A stretch of 29,517 nucleotides of DNA from an uncultured Oscillospiraceae bacterium (GCA_910587205.1 CAJULZ010000016.1:1-29517); one strand, 5' to 3'. Positions 7,742 to 13,486 are shown, counted from the stretch's first letter. Program-made: numbers and translations. The notes: generated from the sequence alone by a model not told the origin.

Positions 7742-7862
7742 GGTTACTCAAAGGTTACTCAAAAGTTGCGCAGGAAAGCACGGCGCGGGTAGTACGATGG
7801 TAGGACAAAAGTAGGACAGAGCGGGCCGGAGTGGTTAGCCAAAGGTTAGCCAAAAGTTAGCC
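7742..7862. repeat. Three consecutive triplets of 11-bp-spaced direct repeats
   Basis: Triplet B: GGTTACTC at 7742 and 7753, then AGTTGCGC at 7764. Triplet C: GTAGTAC at 7789, GTAGGAC at 7800 and 7811. Triplet D: GGTTAGCC at 7833 and 7844, then AGTTAGCC at 7855. Every step is exactly 11 bp and the spacers are mostly AAA or AAAA. They fill the 184-base gap before the gene at 7905. The different core in each triplet is unusual for a single binding protein. Confidence 0.8.
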
Positions 7863-7904
7863 GTAAAATGGGCGGTTTTCGCCGTCCGGGAGGGAGTGAA
7901 ACGC

Positions 7905-8198
7905 ATGGGAGACAAGGAAAAGCGGCGGCGGTTTTACGTCGGCGGGCGGTGGTATTCCCCGGACTGTGCAACCCCGCTTTGTCGCTATGCCGATATTTTC
8001 GAGGCGGTGACGCTCTACCAGACCGAAAAAGGGGCTTTTTTCACGTTCCGGGAAAGCACCGTTGACGGGCTGGGGATTGACGGCGCGGCGGTGGAAGTGC
8101 TGGGGAAAGCCGCCGCCCGCTCGTTCATGGACGAACACGCCGCCGGGATTATCACGGCAAACTATGACAGGATTTTCGGGGAGCCGAAAGAGGGATAG
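7905..8198 (+). CDS. Hypothetical protein (element gene)
   Basis: The 97-residue product begins MGDKEKRRRFYVGGRWYSPD. It has a mixed alpha/beta composition and no known motif. ATG 7905 was chosen because GGGAGGG lies at a suitable distance; a GTG nine bases earlier is too close to that site. It is followed 23 bases later by the sigma-factor gene, so they probably share a transcript. It could be an anti-sigma or accessory factor by position, but nothing in the sequence shows it. Confidence 0.65.
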   Translation: MGDKEKRRRFYVGGRWYSPDCATPLCRYADIFEAVTLYQTEKGAFFTFRESTVDGLGIDGAAVEVLGKAAARSFMDEHAAGIITANYDRIFGEPKEG

Positions 8199-8221
8199 CC
8201 GGGAGCGGGAGGCGGTGACGC

Positions 8222-9145
8222 ATGGGCGCAGGGGCGGCAAAGCCTACAAACGAAGAATTGATAGAGCGGCTACAGGCCGCCGGGGAGGGTACGCCGGAGG
8301 CGGCGGCCATCATGGGGGAGCTATGGGGGCAAAATATCCGCCTTGTCCGGCTGACCGTCCACAGGCTGACCGGGCTTAATGTAGGCGAACAGGGATTTGA
8401 GGATATGGAGCAGCAAGCCTATTTCAGTTTCCACGCAGCGGCTTTTACCTATGACCCGGCGGGAAAGTGGAAATTTTCAACCTATGTCGCAAAGCGTATA
8501 GGGTGGGAGCTGTGCCGCTACTATGAGCGCGGCGGCTTTACTATCCGCATACCAACATACATGAAACAGCGTTTCCGGGACTGTGCCAAGAAAAAACGGG
8601 AGCTTGAGAGGGAAACAGGCCGGGCCGTGACCTATGAAGAAGCCTTGAACGCTATGGGCCTCCATCCCGCCGCCGTTGCCGGAACACTGGCCGCCTTGCG
8701 CAAACAGGAAACAGCGAGCCTTGAGGCGGAAGCAAAGGGCAGCGAGGACGGGGACGGCCTCTCCCTGCTGGACAAGCTGACAGAAGGCGCAGATATGGAA
8801 GCGGACGTTATAGAGCGGGTGTGGCAGCAGGAGTTACACGCCGCCCTTATGTCCGCCTTGCAGGACGTTCCAGAGGACACAGCGGCGGTGATTGTTCGGC
8901 AATACTTCCACGGTATTCCATTTAGCCGGATTGCGGAGGAAAAGGGCCTGACGCGGGCAGCACTCCATGAACGAAAAGCCGCCGCCTTTCAGACCATCCG
9001 GGTCGGGAAATACGGCGCGGAGCTGGCGGAGTTCATGCCATCCATGAACAGGAAAGGACGGGCCGACAGACTGATACGGGAAGACCGGGCAGCGGTGGCG
9101 CGGCTACAGCTTTCCGACACGGAAAAGGAGCTTTTAGCACTATGA
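8222..9145 (+). CDS. Sigma-70 family RNA polymerase sigma factor, prophage/element type
   Basis: The 307-residue protein has a region 2 (about residues 55-110) with FEDMEQQAYFSFHAAAFTYD and KWKFSTYVAKRIGWELCRYY, the core-binding and -10-recognition block. A linker follows with a sigma-like helix pair around 115-165. Region 4 (about 215-265) has EDTAAVIVRQYFHGIPFSRI then AEEKGLTRAALHERKAAAFQ, a helix-turn-helix for the -35 box. A tail of about 40 residues follows. Similar factors occur in Clostridial prophages and integrative elements, where they drive element genes. It is translationally coupled (ATGA, 9142-9145) to the next gene. Its target promoters are unknown; none of the promoters noted here is obviously different from sigma-A type. 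Confidence 0.85.
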   Translation: MGAGAAKPTNEELIERLQAAGEGTPEAAAIMGELWGQNIRLVRLTVHRLTGLNVGEQGFEDMEQQAYFSFHAAAFTYDPAGKWKFSTYVAKRIGWELCRYYERGGFTIRIPTYMKQRFRDCAKKKRELERETGRAVTYEEALNAMGLHPAAVAGTLAALRKQETASLEAEAKGSEDGDGLSLLDKLTEGADMEADVIERVWQQELHAALMSALQDVPEDTAAVIVRQYFHGIPFSRIAEEKGLTRAALHERKAAAFQTIRVGKYGAELAEFMPSMNRKGRADRLIREDRAAVARLQLSDTEKELLAL

Positions 9146-9750
9146 CGGAATATGAAAAAAACTTTCAGATAGTCAAGGAAGCACTGGAAGCCTACCGGGA
9201 TGCGCCGCCGGACAGTGGAGTACGGCGGTTTGTCGATTGGCTGATGAAAAGGAGCCTAAAAGACGCGCAAAATGACCCGGAAGGGAAGAAATACCACAAT
9301 TTGATTGTTTTGCGGTACATATCCAGCACAAAGCGGGCCAAAAAGCCGATTTGTGACGCGCTGCATATATGCCGCGCCAATAAAATCATCCATAAAGGCG
9401 TAGAGATAAGTAGTTTCGACGCTGTGACGTATAACGCCATAGACCGCCTTTTGGTGCTGGCTTTCGGGTTTGGTGGGATAGACTGGGACGGCCCTATTCC
9501 GCATTCTGGAATTTTGCAGCGTGGAGCATTGCAGAGCGAGGCCGCCGAAGCCCCGCCCGAAAGTGAGCTTGCAGGCCAAATGGCAGAGCTTACAGGGCTG
9601 AAATATAGCCTTGTGGCCGGACTGCTGGCCGGGATGGAGCGGCATATCAGGGAAAGCGCGGAACTTTCGGCGGAGGAGCGCGGCGGCATACTCGCAGCGG
9701 TCAAAACTGCGCAGGCGCGGCTTGTACTTAATGCGGCGTTTGACCTGTAG
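9142..9750 (+). CDS. Hypothetical protein coupled to the sigma factor
   Basis: The 202-residue product overlaps the sigma gene by ATGA. The N-terminal half has a helical pattern with YHNLIVLRYISSTKRAKKPI then CDALHICRANKIIHKGVEIS, which looks like a helix-turn-helix of the kind in ArpU-like phage late regulators or sigma region 4. The C-terminal half (about 130-202) is a separate helical domain. I do not recognise it with certainty. The coupling implies that the two products work together, for example as sigma factor and activator. It is the last gene of the left block, followed by the decamer repeats. Confidence 0.6.
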   Translation: MTEYEKNFQIVKEALEAYRDAPPDSGVRRFVDWLMKRSLKDAQNDPEGKKYHNLIVLRYISSTKRAKKPICDALHICRANKIIHKGVEISSFDAVTYNAIDRLLVLAFGFGGIDWDGPIPHSGILQRGALQSEAAEAPPESELAGQMAELTGLKYSLVAGLLAGMERHIRESAELSAEERGGILAAVKTAQARLVLNAAFDL

Positions 9751-9774
9751 CCCCCCCGCTCGTTTTCGGAGATA

Positions 9775-9830
9775 TCCGGGAATATCCGGGGATTTCCGGG
9801 CCGGAAACTCCCGGAAAAAGAATATCCGGG
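9775..9830. repeat. Decamer iterons, left copy of a 42-bp repeat
   Basis: TCCGGG recurs at 9775, 9785, 9795 and 9825, with an inverted unit (GGAAACTCCCGG) between the last two. Bases 9776-9817 are identical over 42 bp to 12938-12979. The copy sits 25 bases after the stop of the preceding gene. Confidence 0.85.
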
Positions 9831-9844
9831 GAGAACCCCCCGGA

Positions 9845-9873
9845 TTGACACGGCCCCGAATGGATGATATAAT
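9845..9873 (+). promoter_or_regulatory. Consensus sigma-A promoter of a small transcript
   Basis: TTGACA (9845-9850), 17 bases, TATAAT (9868-9873): a perfect consensus promoter. No coding gene follows; instead there is a terminator about 75 bases downstream. Confidence 0.85.
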
Positions 9874-9879
9874 ATCGCC

Positions 9880-9953
9880 ATCCTTTTAGTTGACGCTAAG
9901 GTGGGAAGACAACCGGGATTCCTTTGAGAGGGGGCCGGTTGTCTTCTTGTTTT
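9880..9953 (+). ncRNA. Candidate small RNA 1 of the element (about 75 nt)
   Basis: A transcript starting about 7 bases after the perfect promoter would end at a strong intrinsic terminator. That terminator has a 12-bp perfect stem (9905-9916 with 9935-9946), an 18-base loop and the tail TTGTTTT. There is no ribosome site with a convincing open frame inside. It lies beside the decamer iterons and tandem repeats, in the place where plasmids keep replication-control RNAs, but its target is unknown. The promoter and terminator are seen directly; that the RNA is made and functional is inference. Confidence 0.65.
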
Positions 9954-9970
9954 GCGCTATGGGGCATTCC

Positions 9971-10142
9971 CCGGCCCTCTGGCAACGTTCCGCGCCGGGG
10001 TGGTATCTTTTCCCGCCCGCGAGCGGGAGCCGAAAGAGGGATAAAGGGGCGGTCGGAAATGACCACCCCCTCCCCATTTCCCGGCCCTCTGGCGGCGTTC
10101 CGCGTCGGGGTGGTATCTCCTTCCTGTCCGCGAGCGGGAGCC
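9971..10142. repeat. Tandem direct repeat of about 110 bp, noncoding
   Basis: Copy 1 (about 9964-10032) and copy 2 (about 10074-10143) share CCGGCCCTCTGGC, GTTCCGCG, CGGGGTGGTATCT and CGAGCGGGAGCCG in the same order, at 110-111 bp offset. It lies in the 519-base gap between 9750 and 10270, which also holds small RNA 1. Open frames across it on both strands are repetitive and arginine/proline-rich and look non-coding. Confidence 0.8.
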
Positions 10143-10174
10143 GCCCACAGAGGCCGCAGGACGGCCCCCCAATA

Positions 10175-10219
10175 ATTCCCCGTTGAATCGACGGGGAATA
10201 CCCCGCCATTTCGGCGGGG
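10175..10219. other. Two adjacent hairpins at the end of the minus-strand gene block
   Basis: ATTCCCCGT pairs with ACGGGGAAT (10175-10199), and CCCCGCC with GGCGGGG (10201-10219). They follow the minus-strand gene ending at 10270 and could stabilise or end its transcript, though U-tracts are absent. Confidence 0.5.
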
Positions 10220-10269
10220 AATCCTCCCCCGCTCCCCGGACACGTGCCCGCAGGCGGGGGGCGGGCGGC

Positions 10270-10560
10270 TTACCGCCGCGCCGCCGTCCGCCCGGAACGC
10301 TCCACGCCCATTTCCCACAGGCGGCCCACAAGGGCATAGGCAAGCGTCTCATAACCGGGGCTTTCAAGGGCCTTGCACAGCTCAAAGGGCTTTTTGTCGG
10401 TGTGTGTGGTGGTGGGGAGCATATTTTCATAGCGGTGGTTCACCACGGCCCACAGCCCGGTAAGCTGGAAGACGGTGAGGGGCTTATCTCCAAGGCCGCG
10501 AATGTCCAGCGGGGCCGCCGTGGTCAGCTCTGAAAAGGTCTTGCTGAAAAGCTCGTTCAT
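10270..10560 (-). CDS. Hypothetical protein (element gene)
   Basis: The 96-residue product begins MNELFSKTFSELTTAAPLDI and ends with a basic tail (RSGRTAARR). No known motif was seen. Its ATG overlaps the stop of the gene at 10557-10739 in an ATGA arrangement, showing the two are translated from one message. It could be a small regulatory or DNA-associated protein judging from the tail, but this is speculative. Confidence 0.65.
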   Translation of the reverse strand: MNELFSKTFSELTTAAPLDIRGLGDKPLTVFQLTGLWAVVNHRYENMLPTTTHTDKKPFELCKALESPGYETLAYALVGRLWEMGVERSGRTAARR

Positions 10561-10739
10561 GCCGCCGCCCCCTTCCCGGTGCGCCGTCCGGCGCGGTTGA
10601 TCGTGCAGTCAGAGACGGGGCAGCCCCGCATATGCCCGGTGTCCAGAATGTAGTGACAGGCTCGCGGCCCTGCGCCGCGCTTATCGGACAGCGGGCGGTA
10701 GTGAGCGCAGCCCGCGCAGTTGTTACAGGTTTTTTTCAT
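10557..10739 (-). CDS. Small cysteine-rich protein (element gene)
   Basis: The 60-residue protein has six cysteines: CNNCAGCAHY near the start, then RACHYILDTGH, then CPVSDC. It also has several histidines, so it probably binds one or two metal ions. AGGAG precedes ATG 10737-10739. Similar short Cys-rich proteins occur in Clostridial prophages without known function. It is coupled to the next gene. Confidence 0.65.
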   Translation of the reverse strand: MKKTCNNCAGCAHYRPLSDKRGAGPRACHYILDTGHMRGCPVSDCTINRAGRRTGKGAAA

Positions 10740-10758
10740 GCTTTTTCGCTCCTATCTC

Positions 10759-10787
10759 TTGATTTCGGGAAGCGGGTGGGCTATAAT
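10759..10787 (+). promoter_or_regulatory. Promoter of candidate small RNA 2
   Basis: TTGATT (10759-10764), 17 bases, TATAAT (10782-10787) on the plus strand, in a region where the annotated genes run on the minus strand. Confidence 0.75.
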
Positions 10788-10793
10788 CAGGCT

Positions 10794-10868
10794 TACCCGC
10801 TCCCCTTTTGTCGGGTGGTGTTGGGTGCTGGCCCCTTGCAAGGTTCACGGCCTTGCAAAGGGCCTTTT
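10794..10868 (+). ncRNA. Candidate small RNA 2 of the element (about 75 nt)
   Basis: The promoter at 10759-10787 is followed by a small hairpin (ACCCG with CGGGT) and then a strong terminator. The terminator stem GGCCC + TTGCAAGG (10830-10843) pairs with CCTTGCAA + GGGCC (10851-10864) and is followed by TTTT. No ribosome site plus open frame lies inside. It runs towards the 3' end of the minus-strand gene at 10870, so its terminator abuts that gene's stop. The size and layout match small RNA 1 about 900 bases away, although the sequences differ. Confidence 0.6.
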
Positions 10869-10869
10869 C

Positions 10870-11142
10870 TCATGCCGCGATAGTGAAGCGGCGGGAGGTG
10901 GTGGACTTCATAAACCGCGCCGCCACGTCCGGCAGAGCCTTTTTCAGCGCCGTGGTGTCCAGCCGGGAGGACGTGACCGCTTTCCAAGTGACCTTGTACT
11001 CCCCGGCCCGCAACTCCTCCGCGTCCCCCATTTCGGCCTTGATGGTGTCCTTGATAGCCTCGGCCTCGGCGGTCGCCTCGTCAATCAGGGCTTGAAGCTG
11101 GCGCAGCTCCCGGATTTTGCTTTCCATCTCGTTCATACTCAT
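10870..11142 (-). CDS. Hypothetical coiled-coil protein (element gene)
   Basis: The 90-residue product has an N-terminal helix (about residues 1-45, MSMNEMESKIRELRQLQALI then EATAEAEAIKDTIKAE). A short segment with YKVTWKAVTSSRLDTTALKK follows, then a basic end. The helix-plus-TW pattern recalls small phage early proteins around single-strand annealing genes, but no such partner is present. AGGAGGT lies 7 bases before the ATG. It has its own promoter with an operator palindrome in the spacer and a 120-base structured leader. Confidence 0.7.
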   Translation of the reverse strand: MSMNEMESKIRELRQLQALIDEATAEAEAIKDTIKAEMGDAEELRAGEYKVTWKAVTSSRLDTTALKKALPDVAARFMKSTTSRRFTIAA

Positions 11143-11169
11143 GGTGCAGACCTCCTAATTTTGTCTGGC

Positions 11170-11238
11170 GCGGGGCCGGGGGCGTGAGTTCGTTTCGCAC
11201 CTTTGGCCTACTCGGAGAATGCGTTTCCCCGGCCCCGC
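11170..11238 (-). promoter_or_regulatory. Structured leader of the minus-strand gene at 10870
   Basis: GCGGGGCCGGGG (11170-11181) pairs perfectly over 12 bp with CCCCGGCCCCGC (11227-11238), closing a loop of about 45 bases that contains further pairing. It lies between the minus promoter and the ribosome site at about 11150. It may protect the message or control translation. Confidence 0.55.
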
Positions 11239-11269
11239 TCGGTGTTTTGTTGTCCCTTGCTATGGTCTT

Positions 11270-11298
11270 ATTATATATCATGCGCATGATAAAAGCAA
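11270..11298 (-). promoter_or_regulatory. Minus-strand promoter with operator in the spacer
   Basis: On the minus strand -35 TTGCTT (11298-11293), 17 bases, -10 TATAAT (11275-11270). The 14-bp palindrome at 11277-11290 fills the spacer, so a bound protein would exclude RNA polymerase. It serves the gene at 10870-11142. Confidence 0.8.
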
Positions 11299-11357
11299 TA
11301 GGCAGAGTATACAATCATGCGCATGATATTTTGTCTATTTTGTATCTTGCGCATGAT
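11277..11357. promoter_or_regulatory. Three operator palindromes ATCATGCGCATGAT in a divergent control region
   Basis: Perfect 14-bp palindromes lie at 11277-11290 and 11314-11327, and a one-mismatch copy (ATCTTGCGCATGAT) at 11344-11357. The first occupies the spacer of the minus promoter and the third overlaps the -35 of the plus promoter. The region therefore looks like a symmetric repressor-controlled switch. The best candidate binder is the ribbon-helix-helix protein encoded just downstream. Confidence 0.85.
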
Positions 11358-11375
11358 GGACAAATGGGGTATAAT
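11347..11375 (+). promoter_or_regulatory. Plus-strand promoter of the RHH/toxin-antitoxin/rep operon
   Basis: TTGCGC (11347-11352), 17 bases, TATAAT (11370-11375). The -35 is inside operator 3. The leader contains a small hairpin GCCGC/GCGGC (about 11395-11411) before the ribosome site GGAGGTG. Confidence 0.8.
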
Positions 11376-11433
11376 ATAGCCATACTGGGAAAGGTGCCGC
11401 CATTTTTGCGGCTCCCCCCGTGGAGGTGAAAGC

Positions 11434-11844
11434 ATGGCAGGCAAAGCAGAGTATAAAAATCAGTGGCAGAAAGAAAACTGCGACCGTGTAAACCTTACAC
11501 TCCCCAAAGGCCGAAAGGCAGAGTTACAAGCATATGCCGCCGCCGCCGGGGAATCCCTAAACGGCTTCATAGGCCGGGCAATCAATGAGGCAATGGCGCG
11601 GGACGGCGCAGGAGAGCCGCAGGAGGCCGCAGGAGCGGCGGCGGTGGCCGGGGGTATCTCTCTACCCCCTGACGCGCTGGAAGCCGCGCAGCAGGCCGCA
11701 GAGCGCACAGGAGAGGCCGTAGGGGAATTTCTGGCGCGGGCGGTGGAAACACAGGCAAAGCGGGACGGAAATTCCCTCAAACTGGGTATCAACCCCGTTA
11801 CGGGGGATAAACTGGACAGCAAAGGAGGCGCAGACCATGAGTAA
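11434..11844 (+). CDS. Tandem ribbon-helix-helix DNA-binding protein, putative repressor
   Basis: The 136-residue protein has a ribbon-helix-helix pattern at residues 21-58 (LTLPKGRKAELQAY... GESLNGFIGRAINEAM). A second, ungapped copy is at 75-112 (ISLPPDALEAAQQAAERTGE... FLARAVETQAK), with 12 of 38 positions identical and a linker rich in Ala/Gly. RHH proteins normally bind palindromes as dimers of one domain; this one could act as a single-chain dimer. The first beta strand of copy 1 is preceded by a basic N-terminus. Three palindromes lie in its own promoter region, so autoregulation is likely. It overlaps the next gene by 8 bases. Confidence 0.75.
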   Translation: MAGKAEYKNQWQKENCDRVNLTLPKGRKAELQAYAAAAGESLNGFIGRAINEAMARDGAGEPQEAAGAAAVAGGISLPPDALEAAQQAAERTGEAVGEFLARAVETQAKRDGNSLKLGINPVTGDKLDSKGGADHE

Positions 11845-12064
11845 CCGCGATATGTGCATTTCAGTAATCAACAGCATGGAGGAATGGCAGCTACAGAGCG
11901 TCCTTGAAATGCTGAACGCCGTAAAAGGCACAATGGATAAGCTGGAAACGGGCGCGTTGGAGACGGCGCGGCTCCTGTCTGACCCGGATATGGCGGCGAA
12001 GCTGGCAGAGGGCAAGAAAACCCCGCTTTCCGAATGTGTCCCGGAAAGTGAGGTTGTCTGGTAG
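11837..12064 (+). CDS. Antitoxin of a YoeB/Txe-type toxin-antitoxin pair
   Basis: The 75-residue acidic protein is encoded directly upstream of, and overlapping by one base (TAGTG), the toxin gene. AAAGGAGG precedes its ATG. The N-terminal two thirds is helical (MEEWQLQSVLEMLNAVKGTM). The C-terminal tail (KTPLSECVPESEV) has the acidic, flexible character of antitoxin segments that wrap the toxin. It does not show an obvious Phd/YefM DNA-binding domain. DNA binding may instead be supplied by the RHH protein encoded just before, giving a three-gene control unit. Confidence 0.75.
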   Translation: MSNRDMCISVINSMEEWQLQSVLEMLNAVKGTMDKLETGALETARLLSDPDMAAKLAEGKKTPLSECVPESEVVW

Positions 12065-12327
12065 TGTATGCAATCGTCTACACGAAAACGGCCTTGAAGG
12101 ATATTCCGAAGCTGAAAGCGGCCCATCTGGACGGCAAAGCAAAAGACCTGATAGCCGTTATCCGGGAGAACCCATACCAGAACCCGCCGCCCTATGAAAA
12201 GCTGGTAGGGGATTTGAAGGGCCTCTATTCCCGCCGAATAAACGGGCAGCACAGGCTTGTCTATGAGGTGTTTGAGCGGGAGCAGACAATCAAGATTGTT
12301 TCCTTGTGGTCGCACTATGAGCGGTGA
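12064..12327 (+). CDS. Txe/YoeB family toxin, ribosome-dependent mRNA interferase
   Basis: The 87-residue protein starts at GTG 12064-12066. It has the family pattern YAIVYTKTALKDIPKLKAA at the start, then NPYQNPPPYEKLVGDLKGLY, SRRINGQHRLVYEV and the C-terminal SLWSHYE. Glu in YEKL, Arg in SRRIN and the His near the C-terminus correspond to the catalytic Glu, Arg and His of YoeB. Such toxins cleave mRNA in the ribosomal A site. The pair probably stabilises the element in the host chromosome. Confidence 0.9.
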   Translation: MYAIVYTKTALKDIPKLKAAHLDGKAKDLIAVIRENPYQNPPPYEKLVGDLKGLYSRRINGQHRLVYEVFEREQTIKIVSLWSHYER

Positions 12328-12365
12328 CGGCACAGGGCCAGACGGCGGCGGGGGAGGTGTCAACG

Positions 12366-12779
12366 GTGGGAAAATCGAAAAAGGCAAAGGGGGTACTACA
12401 AGTGCTGACCAATGACACGCCGCATGGATTCAGCCGGGCTATTGCCTGCAAGCTGGGGTATGATGAAGCAATCGTGATACAGCAGATTCATTACACGGCG
12501 ACAAATGAGCGTGACGGGCGGCTATGGGCCTATAACACCTCCAAGGACTGGCAAGAAAAGCACTTTCCCTTCTGGTCGGAAAGCAAGGTGAAGCGTGTTT
12601 TTTTGAGGCTGGAAAGCCTTGGTGTAGTGCTGAAAACGGCGCGTTACAATCACTTTGGTTTTGACCGTACATTGTGGTATGCAATCGACTATGGGCGGCT
12701 CGCGGAGCTTGTAGGCGAGTTGAATCCGGGGGCCATCCCGTGTTTGAACAGCAGCGGCGGGGAGGCTGGCGGGAGCTGA
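12366..12779 (+). CDS. Replication-initiator-like winged-helix protein
   Basis: GTG 12366 was chosen because GGAGGTG lies at a good distance; an open frame from GTG 12324 overlaps the toxin stop but lacks a site. The 137-residue product contains AIACKLGYDEAIVIQQIHYT, then DGRLWAYNTSKDWQEKHFPF and SESKVKRVFLRLESLGVVL. This is the helix-turn-helix/wing pattern of phage and plasmid replication-initiation N-terminal domains. It lacks a large C-terminal domain, so it is either a short initiator or a truncated one. Decamer iterons, an AT-rich stretch and undecamer repeats follow within 320 bases, as expected for an initiator gene next to its origin. Confidence 0.7.
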   Translation: MGKSKKAKGVLQVLTNDTPHGFSRAIACKLGYDEAIVIQQIHYTATNERDGRLWAYNTSKDWQEKHFPFWSESKVKRVFLRLESLGVVLKTARYNHFGFDRTLWYAIDYGRLAELVGELNPGAIPCLNSSGGEAGGS

Positions 12780-12926
12780 CCCCCGCCGCTTTCCTTTTGC
12801 CGGGGCATTTGCCGGATAGTATGCCGCCGATTTTGCCGCAGCAAAACAAAGCCGCCCCACAAATCCAGCAAGAAAACGGCGTTTCCTTGCGGTTTTCCGG
12901 GAAAAAAAGCATGGTTTTCGGAGATT

Positions 12927-13012
12927 GCCGGAGATAACCGGGAATATCCGGGGATTTCCGGGCCGGAAACTCCCGGAAATAAATATATCTCTGAAATATT
13001 CCGATTATGGCG
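12927..13012. repeat. Decamer iterons and AT-rich stretch, right copy of the 42-bp repeat (origin-like)
   Basis: CCGG-containing units begin at 12927, 12937, 12947 and 12957, exactly 10 bp apart. An inverted unit follows, then an AT-rich tract (about 12975-13012). Bases 12938-12979 are identical to 9776-9817. Iterons plus an adjacent AT-rich region downstream of an initiator gene is the classic layout of a theta-type plasmid origin. Confidence 0.7.
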
Positions 13013-13042
13013 CGGTTTACGCCTGTCTTGCTCAATTTATAA

Positions 13043-13094
13043 CTGTGCTTGTTGTTTGCTTACTGTTTGCTTGCCGTTTGCTTAGATTTTGCTG
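13043..13094. repeat. Five 11-bp iterons, core GTTTGCTT
   Basis: Exact GTTTGCTT occurs at 13054, 13065 and 13076. Two degenerate units (6 of 8 matching) lie at 13043 and 13087, all at 11-bp steps. They lie in the 707-base gap between the initiator-like gene and the recombinase, 30 bases after the AT-rich tract. Confidence 0.8.
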
Positions 13095-13245
13095 CGGCAA
13101 AATGTCCGGCAAAATTTGACGTGATTGATTATACCAAATTGAGATAATCTGATTGTATCAAAACGGGACAAAAGCATTACCCAAGTTGACTTAACCAATA
13201 CCCAAGAATACCCCAAAGAATACACATAGAGAACTACAGAGATAT

Positions 13246-13284
13246 ACCCCCATAGCCCCCTTGCGGGGGCGGGTGCTATGGGGG
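13246..13284. other. Strong hairpin before the recombinase
   Basis: CCCCATAGC/CCCCC pairs with GGGGG/GCTATGGGG (about 13247-13284) around TTGC. It could terminate or insulate transcription between the replication region and the recombinase; no T-run follows. Confidence 0.5.
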
Positions 13285-13325
13285 TGCAGGGGGCCACGCT
13301 CCCCAAAACGCGGCCCCGCTCCCGC

Positions 13326-13354
13326 TCGACAAAGAGCGGCGATTGTGCTACGAT
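13326..13354 (+). promoter_or_regulatory. Possible promoter of the recombinase gene
   Basis: TCGACA (13326-13331), 17 bases, TACGAT (13349-13354). Both boxes differ from consensus by one or two bases. The leader to ATG 13487 would be about 125 bases. Confidence 0.45.
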
Positions 13355-13486
13355 ATGACAAAAGCAATAGCGCCTGCCCTCCCCACCACAGAGACAAGCA
13401 GACGCTACCGCTTCAAAAACCGCCTTTTATATTGGCGTGGTCTATCATACCACGTCCCGGCGGAAATTGCAAGGAGCTGGCGCGGT

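Noticed and set aside
7742..7862. Possible CRISPR array from spaced repeats
   Set aside because: Units are 7-8 bp with 3-4 bp spacers, cores change between sets, and no cas gene is present.
9896..10318. Minus-strand open frames over the tandem repeats
   Set aside because: They reflect the 110-bp repeat and hairpins; repetitive Arg/Pro/Gly composition and no ribosome site.
13343..13486. N-terminal extension of the serine recombinase by 48 codons
   Set aside because: It overlaps the promoter and leader and has no family similarity; ATG 13487 with AAGGAG begins just before the YLRKS catalytic block.
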